From NCBI GenBank assembly GCA_003550325.1, contig QKWP01000648.1:140046-204045 (forward strand): a stretch of 64,000 bases of DNA, read 5' to 3'. The notes under the pieces are model-generated. The model worked only from the letters and a program-made list of their open reading frames with translations, searched no databases and was not told the DNA's origin. Source of the stretch: Gigaspora rosea. Its lineage: Eukaryota > Glomeromycota > Glomeromycetes > Diversisporales > Gigasporaceae. The position numbers were made by a program, and so were the translations under genes. Shown one piece after another: positions 55,786-64,000 of this stretch; positions within the stretch are counted from its first letter, which is position 1; each line of letters opens with the position of its first letter.

Positions 55786-57282
55786 ATGAATTTTTTTTCT
55801 TTAAAAAAAATGGACTCTGAACAACTTTGTGATCTTGGTTACGATTATCAACATGGTATTGGTGTTGAGAAAGACGAAAAGAAGGCTTTTGAATATTATA
55901 TGAAAGCAACTGAGTTAGGAAATTCAGATGCGATACAAAATGTTAGTCTTTGTTATTATTATGGAACTGGAGTAGAAATAAATTATCAGAAATCATTTGA
56001 ATATTGTAAGAGATCTGCTGATTTGGGTAATGCTGGTGGAATTAATAGTGTTGGTAAGCGTTATTATCTTGGACAGGGGGTTGATCAAGATAAAAATATA
56101 GCATTTGAATACTTTAAAAAATCTGCTAATATGGGTAATATGGGAGCAATGTATAATGTCGCTGACTGTTATCGAAATGGTATCGGTACAAAGAGAGATA
56201 TTCAAAGTGCAAATTATTGGTTCACGAAATATAAAAGCCTTTTGAAAACTAATAAATCACCAGATCATATCAATCCTGAACTTAAGAGAATATTAGACGA
56301 TGATAGATTTAAATTAACTTGGATTGATTATAAAGAGTTCAGAACTATCAAAGAAAAAGGAAAGGGAGGATTCGCAACTGTATATGTTACACATTGGTTC
56401 GATAGAATTAATAATAATAGGAGGGATGTTGCACTTAAAGTGATTCGTAATTCAAGCGAAAATGAGCAAGAGTTTATCCAGGAATTGAAAAATTTCTGTG
56501 AAATTGGTTATGAGAATCCTTCATTCTTGAACTGTCATGGAGTGTCAAGAAATGATTATGGAAATTATATTCTTGTTATGGGGATTGCACCAAAAGGATC
56601 GTTACTACAAAACCTTGTAGGAGTATCACAATTGGAATGGAAGGATAAATTGAATATCTTGATCGGCATAGCTATTGATCTTGAGTCGATTCATTTGCAA
56701 GAACTCGTTCACAGAGATTTACACAGCGGGAATATTTTGCAAGGAGATACTTTGCAAGACGCATATATCACTGATCTTGGACTTTCAAAAAATGAAAAGG
56801 ACGGAAAAATTTGTGGTATTCTTCCATATATAGCACCTGAGGTTTTAGTTGGTCATCCGTATACTAAAGCAACAGATATTTACAGTCTTGGAGTTATCAT
56901 GACAGAGATTTCGACCGGACAAAGAGCATTTGATGGAATTCCGTTTGATGATTATCTTGTATCAAGATTTATCGATGGAACAAGACCTAAATGTTTAGGA
57001 CCTGATTGCTATATTAAATTAGCTACGAAATGTATGGATAAAGAATTTAATAAACGACCTACTGCAACAGAAATTATTGACATAATCACACGATGGTTAT
57101 ATGAAATAGATCAGGAAGATGATAATGAAATCAAAAATCAATTTTTGGAAGATGATAAGATTAAACCAGAACCGAATAAACAAATACATTCACATGAAGT
57201 GTATACTAGCAAGATATATCATACTCAAAAATTTTCCGAATATATTAGCAAATCTATTAGTGTTGTAGAAAATTTCGAGTAA
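55786..57282 (+). CDS. Sel1-repeat / TKL-like protein kinase, unit C
   Basis: The protein has 498 residues from MNFFSLKKMDSEQL. Four Sel1 repeats lie at about 12-151. The kinase domain is at about 183-439: GKGGFATV (192-199), K218 in VALK, HRDLHSGN (309-316), DLG (330-332), APE (350-352) and DIYSLGV. All expected catalytic residues are present. One extra A near 57272 changes the tail from VVEISSNFSNLELN to VVENFE, shortening it by about ten residues; the kinase is unaffected. It is the most diverged of the four copies, matching the divergence of its LRR neighbour. Likely an intracellular signalling kinase. Confidence 0.9.
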   Translation: MNFFSLKKMDSEQLCDLGYDYQHGIGVEKDEKKAFEYYMKATELGNSDAIQNVSLCYYYGTGVEINYQKSFEYCKRSADLGNAGGINSVGKRYYLGQGVDQDKNIAFEYFKKSANMGNMGAMYNVADCYRNGIGTKRDIQSANYWFTKYKSLLKTNKSPDHINPELKRILDDDRFKLTWIDYKEFRTIKEKGKGGFATVYVTHWFDRINNNRRDVALKVIRNSSENEQEFIQELKNFCEIGYENPSFLNCHGVSRNDYGNYILVMGIAPKGSLLQNLVGVSQLEWKDKLNILIGIAIDLESIHLQELVHRDLHSGNILQGDTLQDAYITDLGLSKNEKDGKICGILPYIAPEVLVGHPYTKATDIYSLGVIMTEISTGQRAFDGIPFDDYLVSRFIDGTRPKCLGPDCYIKLATKCMDKEFNKRPTATEIIDIITRWLYEIDQEDDNEIKNQFLEDDKIKPEPNKQIHSHEVYTSKIYHTQKFSEYISKSISVVENFE

Positions 57283-58640
57283 TTTCTCAAATTTAGAATT
57301 AAATTAAATTAGCGTCATCAATTACATTTTAATATGGTAAGAAATATCAAATCAACTCGAACAAATAAGAAATAAATACTAATTTGTTTTATACGGTTGT
57401 AAATACTATTATTAAGGTCGTCAATCACCACAATCGTTGAGTCAAAAAGTGTCGGAAAATAAATTTTATTTAGCGGAAAAATATTTAAAATTATTATCAA
57501 AAAAAAATATTATGCATAGCTTAATAAAGCTTATTACGTAAAAAACATTTTTTATTAGTGAAAGATATTTATTGTGTTTTTTTCAATTTAATCAACCAAC
57601 TTTTTACAACAATCCTTCTTTTTTTTATACCTTTTACAATCAATAAAGTATTCAAAGGTTTTGTTCAAGAACTTTGCCTGGATTTTAATTCTTGACATCA
57701 ATAAATTACTATTTTACTTTTCGCATTAATAAACTTTATGAAAGTAAAAAAATCGGGAAGCCCAAATTACAATAACAATATATTTGTAATTTTGATGGCG
57801 AATTTAAATAAAAAAATCAATAATATATAAGGACCGTCAAGTATTGATTTTAATGTTTATTTGGATTGATCATAATAAATGAGCACTACTACGTACGATC
57901 ACTCACTAATCACATCGAAAATGATGCTTGAGAATATTTCAATTACGTCATAAATCTCATACTTGAGCATTGTTATAATCACTTGTTAAAGCCAGGGAGT
58001 TGAAAATGCATATGCATGTACTGTACGTATGAGTGCAATTATCAATATCCTTATTTCCACTTATTGCCACTGTTGTTTAATGGTTTGTTCATTAGTAATT
58101 GTATTTATCACGTGCAATAAATATTATAATAAAAGGATATGACCACCACAATATGCATTTTTTATAATTTAGAAATTAATAATATCATATTCAAATCACT
58201 TAACTTTAAATCAAATATTTGTAAATCATTAACGTAAAATTGCTACATCAGTAATTCAGTAATTGCTACTTCAGTACTTGAAAATTTAATTTAAAATGAA
58301 ATTAAGCAGTAAATGAAAAATTAATAATTGTTTTAAATAATCTTTATAATTACATATCATATTAAATTAATGCGTATAAAATAAATTAATATTTTGGATT
58401 AAATAACTAATTAATGTTAAAATCGTAGTAATATAATCGTAGTAATATACTAAGATCAATAGTAAAATAAGCATGAGCTTGAATAGCTTATTTTAACAAG
58501 CTAATGCGTAATAAACAAGAAATTATACTTTAATTCAAAAATCATTAAATTAGTCAGAAAGTGCCAGACTAGACTAGTCCTTACTACACTAGTTATTGAA
58601 TAATATTAATCACGTTAGTTGAGTATATGAATTGTTCGAG
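57283..58640. other. 3' flank of kinase C
   Basis: A noncoding, shortened copy of the unit A and B flank. The 14-bp tandem repeat is reduced to about two units near 58427-58450. No gene is seen. Confidence 0.5.
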
Positions 58641-59304
58641 TTCTGAATCCTCGCATACTATTTTGAAGGACGTTATTTTCTAAACAACGCCAATGCTCGT
58701 TATTTAGCGAAACTACGGTATAATTTTATTAAATTTTATCTACCGGTATACACTTAAAGTCCTTCCCAAACACTACTCTAAATATTCACTATAATGTAAA
58801 ATTTTGGGTTGAAAAGGTTTAAATTTAAAATATAAAACTTAGAAAAATCTAAAAAAACATCACTTAAAATTTACATAAAATTTTACACGGTTCCTAGGCT
58901 TTTTGAATTTTTTTAAATTTTGAGTACTAATTATACGCATTATATAAATTCAAGCTTATGTTGTGTCACATGATTTGCCGGTAATTCCCCCCGGTTAAAA
59001 TTAGAAATTTCCTTTTTTTAATAATAATTATAACGATAATCAAAATTTTAGCTATCAATTTGCCATTAAAGTATAACACATATTTCCAAATGCTGAAATA
59101 TTACGTTTTATCTGACTTTGACATATATTTAATTAAATAATAATCTTTTGATATCTACAGTATGCCTTGCGTGTATATTTACAAATACAGTATAGCGGAT
59201 TTCTTGTTAGAATACTTCGTATGATCATGTGACTGGTTAGAATTAGCCAATCATATGTGAATATTATCCAACATTCCGTGAAACGCAGAAAATCATCGTC
59301 CCTG
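58641..59304. mobile_element. Remnant with one CAGGG-type transposon end
   Basis: The right edge, 59284-59304, reads (inverted) CAGGGACGATGATTTTCTGC, one base different from the ends of the RING-transposase element. The matching left end was not found, so this may be a truncated or internally deleted copy. A 'cgttattt' segment at 58663-58715 resembles 8600-8650. A minus-strand frame at 59133-59399 crosses the boundary and is not a gene. Confidence 0.45.
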
Positions 59305-59510
59305 GACAAAAACAAAGAAAAAAGTGAAAACCACCAAAATACAAAAATCAGATGTCTAAACCTGTCTCGGAGCATTAATAAAAAATGACGAGAAGGCAAT
59401 TTTACCTATAAGACACTCTAATCCTAACCTCTAACTAACCCTTACCCTAATATTAATTAAATAATAAAAAAACATATAAATGCACCTGGCTTTAACGGTC
59501 CCTTAAATTT
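59305..59510. mobile_element. CCCTAA-bearing module, copy at unit C/D junction
   Basis: Reverse of 41067-41290: 'aaacctgtctcgg', 'aaaaatgacgagaaggcaat' and a degenerate CTCTAATCCTAACCTCTAAC / CCCTTACCCTAA stretch. It ends with 'tttaacggtccctta' directly before unit D sequence. Confidence 0.6.
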
Positions 59511-59661
59511 GGATTTACCATTGTCGGACAACGTTAAAGTATAATAAATACATTTAAGCTTAATTTTAACTAAAATTAAATAATATTAATTACAACCAAA
59601 TTTAACTAATAGTTTTCCTCACGACGGCTGTTTCTATGAGAACTTTGCAATCTCTTAGTAC

Positions 59662-60193
59662 ATGTCTGCTGATGTTGGTGAATTATTAGTTGGTGATTAA
59701 TAAAGCTTGACAAGTAAATTCATTTTCTGAAATATCTTTAGTTTGTTAGATATATTAAAATTTTCTTTTATTACTCATTCAAAATTCTTTACCAAAATCT
59801 TTTGCAGATTGGATGTGCTTACATTCAAGAAATTTACAAACTGGTACGCTCTTTTTTTTTTTTTTTTAAAAAAAAAAAATATTATTAAAATACTTTATTG
59901 AATATTGTCATAAGAATAATTAAATTTTAACTGTTTAATTGTTCATTATCTCTAGTAATTTGTAAAATATCCTATTAGATAACTAATTCAAGGTGTGTGA
60001 TTCCTTGTTGGAAATAATTAGCGATGCTCAAAGTTCATCCGTAACCAAAACAGCCTACGTAATGGTGAGCGATAACTTATAGGTAAAAATTTATCTGCAT
60101 TTTAACATAAAAATATTCTATTATATTAGTTAAGGCCACGCAACGTTGATTTTTCGTTTTGTATTACCCGCTGACCCATTTTTTCATTTTTCA

Positions 60194-60225
<32 letters not shown>

Positions 60226-62273
60226 TCCCAATTGTGCCAATTGGTCGATTTTTGACATTTTATTTTTTTCCACTATTCTCATCCGGTGTCACCAAATGGA
60301 GACGTAATTGTCCGATAGGACTGACGGAAAAAATATACTGCCGACCCAATTTTTTGATCCCAAGTTGTGCAAAATGAAAAATTAACCTTGAATAACCTTA
60401 GATGTGAACATTATTCTATTAATTTGCAGTAAATCAAAAAAAAAAAAAAATCCACCCAAGTTTTCAGATTCCATGTAATGAAACCGAAAAATCAACTTTG
60501 CGTGGCCCAATACTATTATATATAAAATTAGATTTGCAATATCTCGAATATCTTGATGTCATGAACTGTCGGATTCGAGATCGTACGCTACCATTCTTTA
60601 AAGGTTTGATTATTTATCTATTTTTTCAGTATATGTATTATCTTACAAAATCAAATATTAAAGTATTGATGCAAAAATTTAAACTTTAGTGAACTAAGAA
60701 CATTATATTTAACAAAGACAAAGGCGACTATGAATTGCCTGCGTATTCTTTTCGCAGGCTGTGCCTTTGACTACTTTGGAAGATTTAAACTTATCATACT
60801 GTCCCTATGTTGGAGGGAAAAGTTTTTGCGGACTTGCAGCCTAAATACCTATAGTAAAAATAAATTTTAATCAAAATCTTCAATTATATGAAGCCGATAT
60901 TATTTTTTCTGTTTTATATATAACAATATTACTTCAACGCCTCAATCTTGATAGTGTATAGTTAACACCTCCGCTTGTACCGGTAAAACCTTCGAATATT
61001 CGAAATTTAAAAGTATTGAATCTATCTAGGATTCAACTTTGTGATCAAGATGTAATGTAAACTATATGTCAATGTAAAAACATGATTGAGCTTAGATTAA
61101 TAGAAATAGTCGGCATTGGGCAATTTGGGTAGAAATGGATGACCAAAGGTAAGAAAAAGTTATTGTCTTGAACATTTACTTAAATAATCATATTTAAAGT
61201 TTTAAATAATCAACTTTACATTTATAGAGTTCAAATCTCTTATCTTCATTAATTACCCGAATCGAGAAGAAGAATTGGGCGATATATTGTAAGACTTTTC
61301 TGGCAAATTTTATTTGGTTTTTAGGTATTGCTGTTTTGTTTAAGGTGTGGCTTTGATCTTACTTTATGTTCTTATAGAATTACCATTGATAAGGATGGTT
61401 TTATAAATATAACCGATTCGGGAATTATGCATCTTGCAGGAGCTAAGAGGTTAGTTTTTATAAATGAATTTTCATTTTAGTTAATTATTCCGAGTTATTA
61501 AAAGTGACTTATTTATTTCAGTCTTACTTTCCTATCCTTGTCTGGTATGAATTAGAATGTCTGCCCTAAAAGGTATTTAATGTTATAAAATTTGTAAAGT
61601 TATCATCATAAGATTCACAACCATTAATATTTATATGCCCATTAATATTAAGTTTATATGCATCTGTAGATTTGGAGAATTTTGTTGAATTATTTCTGGA
61701 TCGAACCTTAATTACGGATGCCGGCATTGTTTATCTAGACGGTATTGTATTCATGATACATTTTATTACAAATATTTTAATACCATACAAAAATTTTATT
61801 AATATCCAGACAAATTCTTAAATAGGCCTGCACGAACTTACTCACCTTAGTTTAAACAAAACACGTATCAAGAATGCGCATTGTCTACAATCTGTAAATC
61901 TACATTTGCAATTAAAATATCCTCATGTTGGATATACGCGCGTTGCTGATAAAGGAGCAAGAGAATTAAGAGGTAAATATCATATCTTTTCTACGCATGT
62001 ACGACTTTCTCATTAATTTTAATTGATATTATTTTTATGGTGGTTTACCACATTTGTCCTTCTTGAATTTGGATTTTACTCAAGTATCTTTGTCGTGTCG
62101 TAATATTTTAGCTGGTAAGAAAACATCAAACTTTTAAATCGCTTATGTAAAAAATTTATAACGCAAAATTTTTAAACAAAATTTCTTTTATTCTTTTGAT
62201 ATTCCTTCACTTCAACCAGTTCGCTTTAATGAATTATCAAAGAAGTTTGCGAGGATGAATATATGATGTTTAA
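59662..62273 (+). pseudogene. LRR gene, unit D, degraded
   Basis: Closest to the unit A copy. The ATG at 59662 opens MSADVGELLVGD and then a stop. Recognisable exons: IGCAYIQEIYKL-type (about 59802-59842), SSVTKASLRN-type (about 60030-60065, partly out of frame), DLQYLEYLDVMNCRIRDRTL (about 60531-60605), LTTLEDLNLSYCPYVGG (about 60762-60830), LKVLNLSRIQLCDQDV (about 61000-61050), DLENFVELFLDRTLITDAGI (about 61670-61738) and ELTHLSLNKTRIKNA (about 61828-61880). The TAG after LNLDSV, the TAG after IGQFG and the TAA after DDIL are shared with A and B. A Harbinger-like MITE sits at the same intronic site as in unit A. Confidence 0.7.
60134..60507. mobile_element. PIF/Harbinger-like MITE, copy 3 (in LRR gene D)
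   Basis: It is 374 bp, with GGCCACGCAACGTTGATTTT ends and a (TA)n expansion inside. TAA and CAA flanks and position match the copy in unit A, so one insertion was duplicated with the unit. Confidence 0.8.
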
Positions 62274-62897
62274 AAAAAAGCCTACACGTATTTGCATGTT
62301 GAAATTCTCTGGTCATATGTATAAATGCTAAGCATATATTTAATATTGTTTAGAGCATTAAAATTGTATTAGACTTTTAGCAGCCTTCTGCAAATAAATT
62401 ATAGTATAATGATGATTGTATTTACGAAGCACCACTTTTGCAATTACTATTAAACTACTTGTAACAAGAATATGCTGTAACTTTTTTTGTGACGATCCCT
62501 CTGTCTTTAATAAATTTCAGCAAGTTTATTATCCTATTTTATAGATCTATTACGAGGCATCTCCCTCCATCATTAAGCAACACTAGCCATTCCAAGTCAA
62601 CAGCTTAAATTATTAGCTGGATATTTTTTGGTTAATAAGTGACTACGACTTCATTTAATAAAATTTTGGTTCTGTTGCACTAAAATACAAATACGCATTC
62701 TTGCACACATACTTGAAATTATTTAAAATTACATTTTTGATACAACAATATAGGCAACTAATGAGCTAATCAAAAACGTAACTATTGACGTAGCTTTTGT
62801 GTCACTTTGATCAAACATTAAATGTCCTCCGTTACGCTCCAGACAATTAAAGTTTTATCTTATTAGAGATTGAATTTTTTTTCTTACTTTAAAAAAA
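62274..62897. promoter_or_regulatory. Spacer and presumed promoter of kinase D
   Basis: Close to the A and B spacers. TGTCCTCCGTTACG and the following 'cagacaattaaagtttta' are kept. The MNFF-type upstream start of B and C is ATTG here, so translation would begin at MDSK (62898). Confidence 0.35.
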
Positions 62898-64000
62898 ATG
62901 GACTCTAAACAACTTTTTACACTCGGATACAACTATCAATTTGGTATTGGTGTTGAGAAAGACGAAAAGAAAGCTTTTGAATATTATATGCAAGCAGCTG
63001 AGTTAGGAGATTCAAGTGCGATGCAAAATGTTAGTCTTTATGGGACTGGAGTAGAAATAAATTATCAGAAATCATTTGAATATTGTAAGAGATCCGCTGA
63101 TTTGGGTAATGCTTATGGAATGTGTAGTGTTGGTAATCGTTATAAGCAAGGACAGGGAGTCGCTCAAGATCAAAATAAAGCATTTGAATACTATGAAAAA
63201 TCGGCCAATATTGGTATTAAAGAGGCAATGTATAATGTTGCTCGATGCTATCGGAACGGTATTGGTACAAAGAGAGATATTCAAAGTGCAAATTATTGGT
63301 TTACGAAATGTAAAAGTCTTTTGAAAACTAATAAATCACCCGATCATATCAATCCTGAACTTAAGAGGATATTAGACGATGAGAGATTTAAATTATCTTG
63401 GATTGATTATAAAGAGCTCAAAGTTATCAGAGAATTAGGAAACTGAGGATTCGCAACCGTGTATAGTGCAAATTGGTTTGATAGAATTAATAATACGTGG
63501 AGTGTTGTTGCACTTAAAGTAATTCATAGTTCAAATGAAAATGAGCAAGAGTTTATCCAGGAATTGAAGAATTATTGCGAAATTGGTTATGAAAATCCTT
63601 CATTCTTGAACTGTAATGGAGTATCAAGAAATGATGATGGTGATTATATTATTGTTATGCAGATTGCAGGAAACGGTTCGTTACGACAAAACCTTGTAGA
63701 AGTATCACAATTGGAATGGAAGGATAAATTGAATATCTTGAACGGTATAGCTTTTGATCTTGAGTCGATTCATTCGCAAGAACTCGTTCATAGAGATTTA
63801 CACAGCGGAAATATTTTACAAGAAGATGCTTTGCAATACGCATATATTACTGATCTTGGACTTACTAAAAATGAAAAAGACGGAAAAATTTGTGGTATTA
63901 TTCCATATATAGCACCTGAAGTTTTAGTTGGTCAACCGTATACTAAAGCATCAGATATTTACAGTCTTGGAGTTATCATGACAGAGATTTCGACCGGACA
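62898..64000 (+). pseudogene. Sel1-repeat / protein kinase, unit D, nonsense in glycine loop, runs off window
   Basis: The frame opens MDSKQLFTLGYNYQ. The second Sel1 repeat lacks three residues (SLYGTG instead of SLCYYYGTG), which would distort that repeat. At 63444-63446 the conserved GKGG of the glycine loop reads GN-stop-GG (AACTGAGGA in place of AAGGGAGGA). Downstream, the same frame stays open to the window end with all kinase motifs, including VALK, HRDLHSGN, DLGL, APEVL and DIYSLGV. The gene is therefore either a recent pseudogene or a source of a short Sel1-only protein of 182 residues. The 3' end lies outside the window. Confidence 0.85.

Noticed and set aside
1-64000. tRNA, rRNA or other structured RNA genes
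   Set aside because: No stretch with tRNA box A/B sequence and cloverleaf, and no rRNA-like GC-richer segment, was recognised.

Overview
The window is AT-rich eukaryotic DNA with few genes. Short GT-AG introns, Sel1-repeat protein kinases, a KCTD-type BTB protein, BTB/BACK/TLDc gene fragments and very dense transposable elements suggest an arbuscular mycorrhizal fungus (Glomeromycotina, Rhizophagus-like). The organism call is an inference from gene content; no rRNA or tRNA was recognised to confirm it.

The main structure is an array of diverged direct segmental duplicates. A full unit holds a leucine-rich-repeat (LRR) gene with one repeat per exon, about 0.5 kb of spacer, a Sel1-repeat/protein-kinase gene on the same strand, and a conserved 3' tail with a 14-bp tandem repeat. 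Unit A is about 10.78-18.18 kb, B about 19.87-40.65 kb (swollen by insertions), C about 53.63-58.64 kb and D 59.5 kb to the window end. A tail of an earlier unit lies at 8.77-10.76 kb. All four LRR genes look degraded. The kinases are better kept: B is complete, C nearly so, A has a shifted C-terminus, and D has a stop in the glycine loop.

Layout: 1-4.37 kb holds tandem repeats and MITE-like elements. A two-exon BTB gene lies on the minus strand at 4.37-5.38 kb. MITEs fill 5.7-7.8 kb. Units A and B follow, separated by a MITE split by a nested element with 9-bp target duplications (this contains a 750-bp N gap). Unit B's tail carries a 3.8-kb DNA transposon with a RING-finger transposase, two LTR elements holding host-gene fragments (BTB/BACK/TLDc; kinase/BACK), a 0.93-kb palindrome and a 181-bp MITE. 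Between B and C, a 10-kb element (40904-50850) with Mutator-like 10-bp target duplications contains a second copy of its own family (42078-48077), which in turn contains a 5'-truncated LINE. A further 2.5-kb nested inverted-repeat element precedes unit C.

Functionally, the kinases are likely cytoplasmic signalling proteins. Sel1 repeats would serve as a binding surface in front of a TKL-like kinase domain. Differences between copies cluster at matching positions in the Sel1 repeats, which may reflect diversification of ligand recognition. Most of the rest is mobile DNA. Several elements carry short TTAGGG/CCCTAA telomere-like motifs. All repeat boundaries and identities were read by eye.
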